A stretch of 64,000 nucleotides of DNA from Diphasiastrum complanatum (taxonomy: Eukaryota > Streptophyta > Lycopodiopsida > Lycopodiales > Lycopodiaceae). The notes below the pieces were generated by a model that saw nothing but the letters and a program-made list of their open reading frames with translations, made no database searches and was not told where the DNA came from. The stretch lies in the NCBI GenBank assembly GCA_029204225.1, contig CM055095.1:71894535-71958534 (forward strand), written 5' to 3'. Made by a program: the position numbers and the translations under genes. Shown here piece after piece: positions 50,201-58,294 of this stretch (position 1 is its first letter; each line of letters starts with the position of its first letter).

Positions 50201-52757
50201 AACCTCCACATGAACCAGAGGAGATTCTTGATAGTAGAGAGACGCAGACTCGTCATACTCTATACCGAGAATATCTGGTTAAGTGGAATGATCAGCCTGT
50301 TGAGAATGTCACTTGGGAAAGAGGCAGCGTCCTTCGTAAGATTTTTCTAGACTTTGTCTTAGAGGACCAAGACGGTTCTTAAGGGGGAGGGAGTGTTACG
50401 AGCTTGTAACCAGTGCCGAACCCTAGAGAACATAGATAGGTCAGATACCACAGTTAGGGTCGTGTCGAGCGTACACGACCAACAGGGCAAGACAGTGTGA
50501 GTAGTGTGCCCCAGCATGGTCCATATCCGTGGCGGGCCTAACATAGCCTAGGGACCCTGTCAGCAGGATAGGGCCCCCAGTTGGGTCTCGATGTGCAGTC
50601 GGCCACGTCAGTGACACGTGGCCGACACTTGGCAGTTGCATGCTACCAGTCCTCACACTGGGCTAGGAGGGGCTTACTCTATATCAGGGAGTAGGCAAGG
50701 TTGGGTGGATCAGTTAGTGTTTGCCCTACTGTGGTGTTAGGATCTATTACAAAATCCGTCCCCGAAAGGTAACCAAAGGCAAAGACATGTCACACATGGA
50801 ATCCCAAGACATAGTGGTCACCAAATTGACCAAATAGCATAGCGGCGGGCCACATGTCGGTGACCTGCCCTAGCGACGGAAAAAGGTTGTAGTAAGGGTC
50901 CTTCCACTCCTGCAGGCGAAACCGAAATGGTAATCATCCCCAAGGATCAACTTTATTAAATCTGGAAGAGGTTACATTCATACATAGACTGAGTGGTCTC
51001 AGGGCCACCAGCACGTGCTAGGCATTGTGCTTGGCTCGCACTGGTAGAGGGAGTTGAGACCTGGCGACTGGATTCCTAGCACTGGTTGAGCTGCCCAAGT
51101 TTTTGTCTGCCAGACCCCCCCTATAGTTCTCAGTTTAGCTCCCGAATATGGGTCCCGGGAGCCATCCCGCCGGCGGGCAGAATCAACTTGGCTCCTGGAC
51201 ATGGGTCCCAAGAGCTAACTAGGCCATGACTCAGCTCCAGAGCTAGCTCATGACTTGTGACTACTTGATTGGCCACCAGAGGTTGGAGGCTCAGTCCTTG
51301 ACTTCCTAATTTGCTCTAGGACTTCAGGGGAGTGTCACCCCTTAGAGTCTTACGGGGCACATTGGGTGCACCCGAGTCAGCTTTACACCAGACAATGTTG
51401 ACGAGCCAAATTTGTGTCAATCAAAAAATCATCACTACCAATATCCTCAAGTGAAGCAATATTCTCAGTCTACTACAGGAACAAAGACAATGCAAAATCA
51501 AAATTTTTTCTATAAGTTCAATGGAAGAATTGCTCACATGGATGTGAGAAAATGGTTGGACAACTTTGACAGGTTATATTTGCAGGAACATACTTTGATG
51601 AATCTGCAAAGGTTTTGGTGGCAATATTGGATGCCGCCTGAAGAACCTTATATGTATACCCATCTGCAGTAGTAAGCCACTCAACTCATTGTGGGGCATC
51701 TCTTTCTTGTTGACATACTTATTACAAAGTTTTGCTAAGGAAGACTAGTTAGCAAGATATGAGCAAGTTTAAATCTGTTACTTCTTCAGCTGATCTTTAA
51801 TTAATCGTGCAAAACATGTGTGCTTGCGTTCACAGTTTCAAAACAGCAAATAGTTTTTTGCATTCCTCCAGCTACACGAAATATGTGCACTTGAAACTCT
51901 GAACTCCTCTTTCCCCAATTTCTTTTCCTCTGTTTGATGCAACGGTTTCTGCCTCCAGTGTATTTGTATTCTGCAATCCCTTTCTGTGGTTGCCCTTCAA
52001 ACCTAGCATAACGCATAGTAGTTGGAGATGATTCTCGTTGTATCCTGGACACATCATGCAACAAAACACTCAGACGTTCTATTTGTGTGAATTCAGCAGT
52101 TTGTGCTTTTCTGGAAATCTGTCTTATTCATTGGGCTGGCAGATAATGGTTGGTAGGATTTAGAATTGGTTATATCTTGGAATTTGTAGATCTCTAGCGC
52201 ATTCAAGGAAAGGGTTCAAGAAGTACTCCAGCAACAAGGAATTGAAGAGGAGTCAGCACGCAAACAGCTTGAAAATTTTCAGGTTTGCTCATTTTTCTTC
52301 TTGCACAATGTCTTGAAAGGTTTTCCCAGAACCATTTTTTTCACTTTTCATAATGCTTGCTGCCCTGGATGCCTAGATGGAAAATACAGATAATTTTTTG
52401 ATTTACTTGTTTTATAAGCAGTGCAAGTTTCTATATATTTTTTTTTCCTTTGAAACAAACTGCTACCAATCGTACTGATTTTACTTGATGAAACGAAGTT
52501 AATGTCGAGGATTTACCTAAAGATGGGGAATTGGGGAATATTCAGATTGTTAATACTGTTCCTTTCCCATCAAACTTCAGGAATCTTATGACATCTTAAT
52601 GTCTGATCGACAACGAAGGCTATATGACTGGAGTTTGGTACAAGCAGAGAATCGTGCCGTTCGATATGTCTGGCCTTATGAGGCAGATGTCACACAAAAA
52701 TTACCTGCCCCTGATTTTGCGAAGGTATCGCACTGAAAAACACAAGTTTTCCTAGAG

Positions 52758-52824
<67 letters not shown>

Positions 52825-55800
52825 TCTTCTAGGTACCAAAGGCATATAAGACCTAAAGTACATCTCAAGTATGTTTCTTCCTGTGGAAGCGTAGAACATA
52901 GTACGACTCTGAAATAACTAAAATTAGTAGTAAACTGAGGGTGAAAAAAATGAACATATGAATAATATCTGAATTTGTAAATCCAAAGAAATAAGGCTCA
53001 GCACATCCTCTTGAGGTAATGGTCTCAAGCATGTCATGATAGTAGCTGCGGGATGTGCTATATGTCATGATGGGTATTCTAGCAAATATATGTTGAGGCA
53101 CGACTCTCAAAATTATTGTTCTCACAAGCTGCGATGCTGTCTCTGGTAACCATTTCAGAAAGAGATGACTGCATCATCGTCTGAATCTCAGTTTACCTCT
53201 GGCTGTACATCTATCCGGGGGCGTTGTTTGCAGCAGTAAGATCTATTGTGAGACTACATTTGGTCATCAAAATTGGTAGCATGACATGCCTAACTTCTCA
53301 AAAGAAAGGTCTTTAGTATCGAATAGGCTGCGAAAGATGCTTTGACAATTGTCGATTTGATATTATGTCGTTGTTGATTCAATATTTTGTCGTCTTTGAT
53401 TCGATACTATGTCGTTGTTGATTCGATATTTTGTCGTCTTTTGATTCGATACTTTGTCGTTGTCGCTTCGGTGCTTCGTCGTTGTCGATTTAGTATTTTG
53501 TCGAGCAGACACCGCATTTCTACAAACTGTTTGACAATCTCATGTATTTCTGTAGACTGTTCGACAATCTCGTGTATTTTGCAGACTGTTTGACAATCTC
53601 GTGTCTTTTTGCAAACTGTGCGACTGTACACATAATTATATATAGTAAATGAATGGATCTAGATTAGTTATAAGATTAGGGAGAGAGAATAGAAATCCAA
53701 CACCCTCCCTTAAAATGGATCCTTAAATGCCTTGATTTTCAGATTCAAGATTGCACAAAAGTTCTTGTGTGCCTCTTGATTGAATCCTTTTGTAAATATG
53801 TAATGCCCTATGCAGCTCAGAGTATATGTAGAATGTAGGGGCATGGATGCATGAGATGGTCTTGCAATCAAATGACCAAGCAGACTATGAAGGTTTGCTT
53901 TTGACTATTGTAGGATATGAGCAGGAAGACAAATCCATAAGTGGATTTTCTCGTGTCGACATCACCTGCCCAATTTGCATTTGTATACCCATGTAATGTA
54001 TGGATATCGGATGGATTAGACTCTCCATAGCAGATGCACAGGTCGATAGTAGCTCGAACATATCTGACGACTGCAAGATTGGGCATGGTGGAGATCATTG
54101 ATACATGAGGGATCCGATTTAAGACTTGGTTGAGCTTCCTTTTAAAAATGGCTTAATCATCGGCACTGGGAAGTAGTTCGACACTTGCGACTATCTCCCA
54201 AAGTTCCTTGGCCATTAGCATGACTTTCATCTTAAATTTCCATAGATGGTAATTCGATCCATTGAGCTTGAGCTTGTCTACCATTAGACTAGACTTCGAT
54301 TGAGAATCCATTAGGAAATTCGAGACATGTATATGCAGATAGTAGATTGTATGATCTCTAAATAATGTATCGGAACAAGAAATGTTTTGATATTGTATGC
54401 TCTGATATCAAATTATAAATTTGATACCATGATTACAGCTCTGATACCATGATTAGAACTGTAATGCCATGTTGGAAATTTGAATAGATGGATGATGAAG
54501 TCCTCGGTGCATTAACTACGTCTATCAAATTCGAGCTATCTCATTCAATAGTGGAAACGTGTAAAACATATCAAATAAAGAGTCTTACAATCGACATTCA
54601 CTATCAGTTATAAATTAGATCAATCTACGAATTATCTATCTACAAAAGACCTAAGACATACCAGAAAATATGCAAGCAACATGACACAATTCGATGTCTA
54701 CTAAAACAAATTCGTTTGTCTAAATGCTTGTAGATGTGCGATCTCTCTAAGACAATTCTTTTGAAATCAGAGAAAGAGATCAAGTTCGTAGTGCATGTTG
54801 TTCTACATTGATATGAATTATGCATTAGTCTCATTGTTGACTCATTATTGATATATATATATATATATGTACATGGTAGCTAATTTAAAAAATGCCTAAT
54901 TGATGCATTTACAAGATGGATTAAGGCACTATGTTCAGCTATTGACAATTGCCATTTGGTAAAATCTTACTTTGTTGAAGACTTCGCTTGATCGTGAAAG
55001 ATAAAGCCGATAATCACTTAGGGTCGAAAGATGGTCGAATCAAAGCGAATCGATGGTGATAGTTGATAGTCGAATAAGTTGCAAAAGATGCTTCAAGTTT
55101 ATTCTCTCTACACTTGCATCCTATTCAGTGGCTGGGGGGTGATGCTACTAGATATTGATCGGTGGCTTCTCGTGGGTTGGGTTATTTTGCTCCATTGTGG
55201 TTTCTTTGTGTGTGTGCAGGATCTTGAGGTGCTTTCCCTTACAGGTGTACCAAAGACTTAGGAGCATTTTATATTTTAGTGTTCTATCTATTATGAGATC
55301 CAAAGTAAGATATTATTGTCGTTTTGGTGAGTAGCCTTTGTCTCTATAATATTACTCTTACCTCATATGTGGACTAGAGACGTGTGGCTCTTATAACATC
55401 AGAATGTGACATAGAGACTTTAGTGGGGTGTGAGCTACCTCAATCCACCATCACTTCCTTTTTCCATGTCAACGTACATGCAAGGATATATCTAGCAATG
55501 ACTTAAAAGATGAGGCAATTATTCCTTCTAGACACTGGTCCCAAAGGCAGTGTAGACATATGATGGTATGCTCGCACTATCTACTAGTTAGAGAGATGCA
55601 TTCCGGATCTAAAAATGGGCCCTCCAAATCCACCAAGTCATCTGTACTTCAACCACTAGTCATACATGCATCACCTCCTCCTTTAGGCCACAAGGGCCTA
55701 CAATATAGTCTCAGCACTGTGAAACTTGGATACAGATATTTTATATACTTCAAAGAGACTATCTCATTCTTTCTATTTAAAATTTTTTGGTTGTACTGGT

Positions 55801-56356
55801 TTAACTTGTTTTGTCTATTTTACCTGTTTAATTAGAGATGTTTATGTGCTCCCAAGATGCTTATCACACTAAATTACGTCAAGACAACATTCTTAAATGG
55901 AAATCTTAAATAAAAGACCTACATGATACAAAGAGAAGGCTTTTCATGAAAGGAAAAGAAGATCATGTGTCTTCTTGAGAAATCCTTGTAAGTGCTAAAA
56001 CAATTGGCTATTATAGATATTGCATTGTTTATTGACATAGAGAGGCATCGTGCTTCCAATTTGTTGGTAGAAATTTGTTATTTTTCCAATTTGATATTAT
56101 TCAAGCTTTCTTGTCTTTACAAGTTCTTTTGTGTTTGTGCAACTACTTCTATAGTGAAAAATATATCTTTTGGTATATAATAATGATAGCAATCATTTTA
56201 AGTACTTCGAGAGTTGTTGCAACAAGAAAAAACTGATTTGGTTCATCTACGCTATTGCAGAATGAAGAGGATGACGAAGGCACCCGAACTTTAGCTTACT
56301 TTCTCTTGGGATGGTTTGTTCTTTCCATCATTCTTAGTGTAACTTTAAAACCATAA
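25767..56356 (+). CDS. ndhU: NAD(P)H-quinone oxidoreductase subunit U, chloroplastic (NdhU), J-like protein
   Basis: Nuclear gene for a subunit of the chloroplast NDH complex, which carries electrons from ferredoxin to plastoquinone at the thylakoid. Five exons with phase-compatible GT..AG borders give 278 residues. Exon 1: a Ser-rich transit-peptide-like region and [15 protein letters not shown]. Exon 2: [13 protein letters not shown], the start of the J-like domain (~153). Exon 3: [18 protein letters not shown]. Exon 4: [19 protein letters not shown] and [12 protein letters not shown]. Exon 5: an acidic stretch, then one membrane segment [18 protein letters not shown] (~259-276) and TAA. 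The HPD tripeptide of true DnaJ proteins is absent, as expected for NdhU. Intron 2 is 25,601 bp and packed with transposons; intron 4 is 3.5 kb. No exon is interrupted, so I infer an active gene. The family is assigned from memory of the C-terminal pattern. Confidence 0.85.
26524..26588 (+). CDS. ndhU: ndhU exon 2
   Basis: Encodes [20 protein letters not shown]. Acceptor ATGCAG at 26523 is the only canonical site found that keeps the frame with exon 1. The next AG (26537) would create TGA. Ends in phase 0 at donor GTATAT, the left border of the giant intron. Confidence 0.75.
26909..27534. mobile_element. hAT-like non-autonomous element 3 (626 bp)
   Basis: Ends CAAAGTTGCAGC and (complement) CAGAGTTGCACG, bracketed by the exact 8-bp duplication GTTGGGTA (26901-26908 and 27535-27542). 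Subterminal words mix GATCGCGATC with CCGGAACG, combining features of elements 1 and 2. No transposase frame is seen. It lies 320 bp into ndhU intron 2. Confidence 0.83.
27543..28045. other. Intron sequence without recognised features
   Basis: Part of ndhU intron 2. It may belong to the same decayed LTR element as the tandem copies to its right, but no domain could be read. Confidence 0.4.
28046..29600 (+). repeat. Tandem duplication, ~787-bp period, with LTR-like starts
   Basis: GACGGACTTCCCTAACTT at 28046 and again at 28833 begin two colinear copies. Each has a purine-rich AAGTGGGG followed by TGTTATGCCC (28101) or TGTCATGCCC (28884), resembling a polypurine tract to LTR junction; then CCTGGATTTATATCCCGT, GGATATAAGTATACCCATAGG and CTCTCCATCCACCAACTC. 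The copies differ by substitutions and small indels. Reading: a duplicated 3' end plus LTR of an unidentified LTR element. Confidence 0.75.
29600..29877 (-). mobile_element. 3' LTR of a minus-strand Ty3/gypsy element
   Basis: Reading leftwards, GAGGGGAGGATG (29890-29879) is a polypurine tract, then TGTAAAGCTAACTCGGG starts the LTR. A TATA-like ACTATAAAAACC lies near 29705. The distal end is approximate. The first ~80 bp resemble the sequence starting at 51387 on the same strand. Confidence 0.6.
29945..30982 (-). pseudogene. Ty3/gypsy integrase fragment
   Basis: Minus strand from 30904: integrase zinc-binding domain with [31 protein letters not shown] and CPTCQQAK, then [35 protein letters not shown] and [10 protein letters not shown] in shifting frames, and a C-terminal part reaching ~29950. 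It differs clearly from the integrase of the chromovirus cluster to its right, so it is another family. RT and gag are missing; the chromovirus LTR at 30983 interrupts it upstream. Confidence 0.85.
30983..31340 (+). repeat. LTR1 of the chromovirus family (358 bp)
   Basis: TGTTACGAGCTCGTAAC start to TAACA end, same length and layout as LTRs at 40835, 46866 and 50394. Followed one base later by the Met-type primer site. Confidence 0.93.
31355..32154 (+). other. GY-A leader with CAGCGCTG repeats
   Basis: Untranslated leader with CAGCGCTG at 31449, 31540 and 31631, and related CAGCGAGG or CAGCGAGC at 31723 and 31906. The first three are 91 bp apart. The same motif recurs in the leaders of the other copies. 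Confidence 0.75.
32155..36692 (+). pseudogene. GY-A gag-pol, defective
   Basis: gag starts [17 protein letters not shown] at 32155 and is broken by a deletion near 32420 and a stop near 32562. Zinc knuckle [14 protein letters not shown] (~33138) and protease [10 protein letters not shown] (~33408) follow, then an in-frame TAG at 33698. The RT N-terminal part is duplicated in tandem (33938-34228 and 34229-34532), and the palm with the catalytic Asp pair is deleted. RNase H ([10 protein letters not shown], ~34760), integrase zinc finger ([11 protein letters not shown]), core ([22 protein letters not shown]) and chromodomain ([19 protein letters not shown], ~36620) follow with frameshifts near 35740 and 36200. 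Confidence 0.9.
36694..37249 (-). pseudogene. Inverted chromovirus segment (RNase H end to integrase zinc finger)
   Basis: Reads on the minus strand as [20 protein letters not shown] (37244 leftwards), the acidic Asp/Ser linker, and [20 protein letters not shown]. It equals the segment at 45117-45670 of GY-C in the opposite orientation. At the left junction, TTTTTC belongs to both joined sequences, a 6-bp microhomology. Confidence 0.9.
37250..38599 (+). pseudogene. Second GY-A pol stretch, deleted
   Basis: RT from [14 protein letters not shown] through [14 protein letters not shown] and [12 protein letters not shown] to a TAG at 37702, a damaged palm with a frameshift, then a jump from [11 protein letters not shown] into RNase H (VETDASDF, ~38012) and a second jump from the linker (~38445) into the chromodomain end, with TAA at 38597-38599. 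It shares the '[10 protein letters not shown]' deletion with the first RT copy of GY-A. Confidence 0.88.
38611..38862 (+). repeat. LTR2, truncated chromovirus LTR
   Basis: Starts TGTTACGAGC after the GATGAGGGAG purine tract, loses ~14 bp of the GTCGGCCACG hairpin region, and stops after GCATGCTACC, where leader sequence begins without the LTR end or primer site. Confidence 0.88.
38863..39449 (+). other. GY-B leader
   Basis: Leader lacking the primer site. It contains CAGCGCTG at 39022 and CAGCGAGC or CAGCGAGG at 39113 and 39206, fewer units than in GY-A or GY-C. It ends TTCAGTTCCGAAAATG at the gag start, with the same context as the other copies. Confidence 0.75.
39450..40834 (+). pseudogene. 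GY-B gag-protease half
   Basis: gag start ATG ACC ACT CCT is followed at once by TAG (39462). A deletion removes the acidic coiled region of gag, joining KGKEPME to SGETLRSH. Later come a stop near 39957, a frameshift at ~40070, zinc knuckle [14 protein letters not shown] (~40264) and protease [10 protein letters not shown] (~40535). It ends in ENTLNF, TAG and TAAAG, where GY-C begins. Confidence 0.9.
40835..41192 (+). repeat. LTR3 (5' LTR of GY-C)
   Basis: 358 bp, TG..CA ends. Bases 2-17 are the perfect palindrome GTTACGAGCTCGTAAC. At 41039-41067, GTCGGCCACGT and ACGTGGCCGAC form an 11-bp stem containing a CACGTG G-box. A CTATATCA (~41119) may be the TATA box. Confidence 0.95.
41194..41206 (+). 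promoter_or_regulatory. Primer binding site of GY-C
   Basis: TGGTATCAAAGCC one base after LTR3, matching the usual plant initiator-Met site TGGTATCAGAGCC except for one A. GY-A has the consensus form. Confidence 0.85.
41207..42095 (+). other. GY-C leader with CAGCGCTG array
   Basis: CAGCGCTG at 41301, 41392 and 41572, variant CAACGCTG at 41481, then CAGCGACC (41665), CAGCGAGG (41757) and CAACGAGC (41849). The spacing is 89-93 bp throughout, a degenerate ~91-bp tandem array. Confidence 0.85.
42096..46854 (+). pseudogene. GY-C gag-pol polyprotein, one stop and one frameshift
   Basis: One reading frame from ATG 42096 to 46484 with a single internal TGA at 42783-42785, then a 2-bp loss (GTGTGC for GTGTGTGC) shifts into the frame ending TAA at 46854. 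Domains: retrotransposon gag with KYKWW-type helix region (to ~42990), zinc knuckle [14 protein letters not shown] (43128-43169), protease [10 protein letters not shown] (~43401), RT with [14 protein letters not shown] and catalytic FLDD (44412-44423), RNase H with [10 protein letters not shown] and TDHESLRYL, an acidic [18 protein letters not shown] linker, integrase HHCC zinc finger and DDE core ([33 protein letters not shown]), GPY-like YCGPFTI segment and chromodomain [19 protein letters not shown]. gag and pol share one frame without a programmed shift. Confidence 0.93.
46855..46865 (+). promoter_or_regulatory. Polypurine tract of GY-C
   Basis: GGGGGAGGGAG directly between the stop codon and LTR4; the expected plus-strand primer. 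Confidence 0.85.
46866..47223 (+). repeat. LTR4 (3' LTR of GY-C)
   Basis: 358 bp, differing from LTR3 at five single bases. It is followed directly by TAAAG and GY-B coding sequence. Confidence 0.95.
47229..50382 (+). pseudogene. GY-B pol half
   Basis: Continues the interrupted GY-B from [18 protein letters not shown] 30-bp deletion at ~47455 removes the start of RT, and one extra G at ~47855 (TTTGGGGCTC) shifts frame. Then one long frame (47854-49674) holds RT palm FLDDILIFS, RNase H, integrase zinc finger and core up to a TAG at 49672. The same frame resumes to the chromodomain and TAA at 50382. Confidence 0.92.
50394..50751 (+). repeat. LTR5 (3' LTR of GY-B)
   Basis: 358 bp after purine tract GGGGGAGGGAG. 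The terminal palindrome carries one change (GAGCTTGTAAC) and further differences from LTR3 and LTR4, consistent with GY-B being older than GY-C. Confidence 0.93.
50752..51411 (-). mobile_element. Minus-strand LTR-like sequence next to the cluster
   Basis: From 51387 leftwards it begins TGTAAAGCTGACTCGGG, matching for about 80 bp the LTR that begins at 29877 on the same strand, then diverges. An AATAAAG lies near 50950, and ACCTTTCGGGGACGG near 50770, like the region before some gypsy LTRs. It may be the other end of the disrupted minus-strand gypsy element. Confidence 0.4.
51412..52189. other. End of ndhU intron 2, no clear gene
   Basis: An 86-codon plus-strand frame at 51412-51672 ([19 protein letters not shown]) faintly recalls the W-containing part of retrotransposon gag proteins, but is too short to assign. 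The rest is plain AT-rich intron up to the exon 3 acceptor. Confidence 0.35.
52190..52282 (+). CDS. ndhU: ndhU exon 3
   Basis: Acceptor TTTGTAG, then 31 codons ([17 protein letters not shown] to ARKQLENFQ), phase 0 both ends, donor GTTTGC. It is the right border of the 25.6-kb intron. Confidence 0.82.
52581..52724 (+). CDS. ndhU: ndhU exon 4
   Basis: Acceptor CTTCAG, then 48 codons with [19 protein letters not shown] and [11 protein letters not shown], phase 0 both ends, donor GTATCG. This is the most diagnostic block of the protein. Confidence 0.88.
52754..52822. repeat. (GA)n microsatellite in ndhU intron 4
   Basis: About 33 GA units, with one C interruption near the start, 30 bp after the exon 4 donor. 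Confidence 0.95.
53345..53625. repeat. Two adjacent minisatellites in a copia LTR
   Basis: 53345-53505: ~22-bp units alternating TCGTTGTTGATTCGATATTT and TCGTCTTTGATTCGATACTA, about seven. 53518-53625: three to four ~33-bp units around GACTGTTTGACAATCTCGTG. Both lie within the minus-strand 3' LTR that starts at 53702. Confidence 0.75.
53702..54470 (-). mobile_element. Minus-strand copia remnant between LTR ends
   Basis: Reading leftwards: an LTR end TTCCAACA (54470), primer site TGGTATCAGAGC (~54451-54440), a coding remnant (54311-53880), polypurine tract AAGGGAGGG (~53711-53703) and LTR start TGTTGGATTT (53702). Internal sequence is only ~770 bp, so most of the element is deleted. It lies in ndhU intron 4. 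Confidence 0.75.
53880..54311 (-). pseudogene. copia gag start fused to RNase H
   Basis: The frame opens with [19 protein letters not shown] and [20 protein letters not shown], a copia gag N-terminus, reaches a TAA at ~54150, and within ~60 bp continues as [13 protein letters not shown] and [19 protein letters not shown], a copia RNase H. Protease, integrase and RT are missing between them. Confidence 0.85.
54471..54880 (-). repeat. Probable 5' LTR of the minus-strand copia remnant
   Basis: Sequence immediately before the primer site on the minus strand, with a TATATATATATA box (~54870-54849) some 380 bp from the LTR end. The outer boundary is not resolved. Confidence 0.4.
55875..56003 (+). 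pseudogene. copia reverse transcriptase fragment
   Basis: In one frame with stops: [11 protein letters not shown], then [11 protein letters not shown], and LLEKSL then VLKQ. This is the conserved copia RT region from the first catalytic Asp (changed) to YGLKQ. It lies 260 bp before ndhU exon 5. Confidence 0.8.
56261..56356 (+). CDS. ndhU: ndhU exon 5
   Basis: Acceptor TATTGCAG, then an acidic stretch ending EGTRT and the membrane segment [17 protein letters not shown], with TAA at 56354-56356. Confidence 0.87.
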   Translation, partial: NEEDDEGTRTLAYFLLGWFVLSIILSVTLKP

Positions 56357-56423
56357 GTGGTTTCAAGTGAAAATTCTTTCATGTGAGCTCATAGCCAAAA
56401 TCAACACGATATTTTGTCATGGA

Positions 56424-56429
56424 AATAAA
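56424..56429 (+). terminator. Candidate ndhU polyadenylation signal AATAAA
   Basis: Perfect AATAAA 67 bp after the ndhU stop codon, in AT-rich sequence. Confidence 0.5.
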
Positions 56430-57300
56430 CTGAGGCTTTTGCATTATGTAAATAGACAAAATGTTGAAATGTAGTGACTTTCTCTCTCACTTGTATGTCC
56501 TTTGCAAATTTTCAAGGAAATGAATTTCAAAAAAAGAAAATTTAATTGAATCTTTATTGTTGGAAGACTTAAAATCACGTATATGATAAAAAAAAGGTAT
56601 GGTCAAAATTTAGCGAGAGTCATGAAACAAGAGCAAGAGTAGGTTCATTTAATGGTTGTACTATTATAGTCATTTGAGTTGATCAAGGATAGATAAATGT
56701 TTGAGAACAAAGGCAATAGGCCTTTTTAAATAGGTGTCATTCCCCTTAGAGACAAGTTATTATAGGATTCTTAATATAGAACACTTTTTTGGCAATTGCT
56801 CCGTATGGTGTTATGTTTTTTGTCAAGGAAACCACAAGTTTCAATCTTGGCTAGCAAGAAAGTGTCTGCATATTCAAAACACCCGACAATCAACTCCTAA
56901 TGAAAGCTAGATAAAATTTTGATTCAGCTAGACTAAGCACTTAATGAAGGTGACTTGATTAGAGTTAGCAAAATGAACTAGAGTAGGTCATTGTCATGGC
57001 TCTCCTTTGAATACAATCCAAGTGTTTTTCTAGTGCATTCTTGCTTTTTGAACATAAGCATGAAATATTATAGCCTTGTGTCATCTAATTTTGATGTTGC
57101 GGGTTGTGAATCACAATAAACAAGTTCATCAAAGTTGTATTGAAAACATGATAATTATGGATTGTGAATGTGGCTCGACAAGAAGCCTCTAGCTTTAAAT
57201 TTGTAATAAGTGCTAAAACATAATAGATGAAAATATTATTGCACAAATTAAAAGTGTAGAAACATTTACAATTGAGACCACACAAAGGCGCCAAAGGAAA

Positions 57301-57349
57301 CCCCCCCGCCCCCCCCCCACCCCCCCCCCCCCCCCCCCCCCCCCACCCC
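57301..57349. repeat. Near-pure poly-C tract, 49 bp, followed by poly-A
   Basis: Only one G and three A/T interruptions in 49 bases, then about 15 A's. It is GGG-run rich on the minus strand. Confidence 0.95.
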
Positions 57350-58294
57350 TAAAAAAAAAAAAAAACCAAGTTAGGGTTTTTTTTTTTGTTATGCAATCAA
57401 GCACCAACTTCACATTGTCCACCTTACAACAATGCACTCTTAAGTATTTTGAGCCTTTTTGATCCTACGGTCATGCAAAAGAGAGCCAACTCTACACATG
57501 GAAAGATCTTGAGCATCAAAGCCAACAATAAGTAAATAGCCAAAGCAATTTCCACCCAACTATGCTTTTAGGCAATCATTTCTTGTTCGCTAGTCAAATT
57601 GCATGTCACAGTTCATTAATAAAACATGTGCAATTATTGCTTGTGGGAAATGTGCAAAGTGAAAAGAAAAAAAATTGTTTAGTAGAGAGGTGAAAAAAGA
57701 GTGCACTGAGGCCAAGTGGGGGAGAGAATGAGAAAGATACGTCATAGTCCATGATTTATGGTGTCCACAAGATGAGTCTCTCAATGTCTTTATAATAGAT
57801 CTAGTTTCAAGTGGTAGGGAGTATGATCCATTTTGAATTTGTATTTGCACATGCATGTGTTGTGGAGGTCAAATTTTGAACATTGTTGGGGTTTGGTGAG
57901 ATATCACTATACATAGATCAGATTGATCTAGAGTAAAAAAATATGTGTGACATTAGAAAAAATTTGAGCAAAAAAGGGCCTTTCAAAAAGATACATTTTA
58001 TTTTATTTTCAAAAGTTTCTTACTTATGGACCAATACAAACACTCAAATCTGAAATTTATATAACGTAGCGTCTCTAAATCAATTTTCTTCTCTTTTTAA
58101 AAAAGTTGTAATTTTGCGTCGGTGGTAGCCCGTAAATAAGTCGTTTTATTTGTAGTCTAGTATGCGGCTCAACAAAAAAACAGTGCGACTGTTGAACGAT
58201 AGCTTGGATTGAGATGATTATAGTGTCATTAGAAAGCCCTCGACAAGCAACGACACCCAACATGATCCAGTTTTGAACTACAGTTAAGAAGACA

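Larger units (their letters stand above)
38611..50751 (+). mobile_element. Chromovirus copy GY-B, host element split by GY-C
   Basis: Left half 38611-40834 (LTR2, leader, gag, protease) and right half 47224-50751 (rest of pol, LTR5) become continuous when GY-C (40835-47223) is removed with one copy of TAAAG. The coding sequence then runs from the protease region into the [13 protein letters not shown] segment without loss. Confidence 0.9.

Noticed and set aside
30983-50751. CRISPR-like or segmental array because of regularly recurring blocks
   Set aside because: The recurrence is explained by LTRs and internal regions of one retrotransposon family.
53158-53240. Possible alternative last exon of ndhU after acceptor CATTTCAG
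   Set aside because: It would give a short non-homologous tail, while exon 5 at 56261 encodes the expected membrane segment.
55560-55835. 91-codon plus-strand frame in ndhU intron 4
   Set aside because: No motif; the only supported coding remnant nearby is the copia RT piece at 55875.
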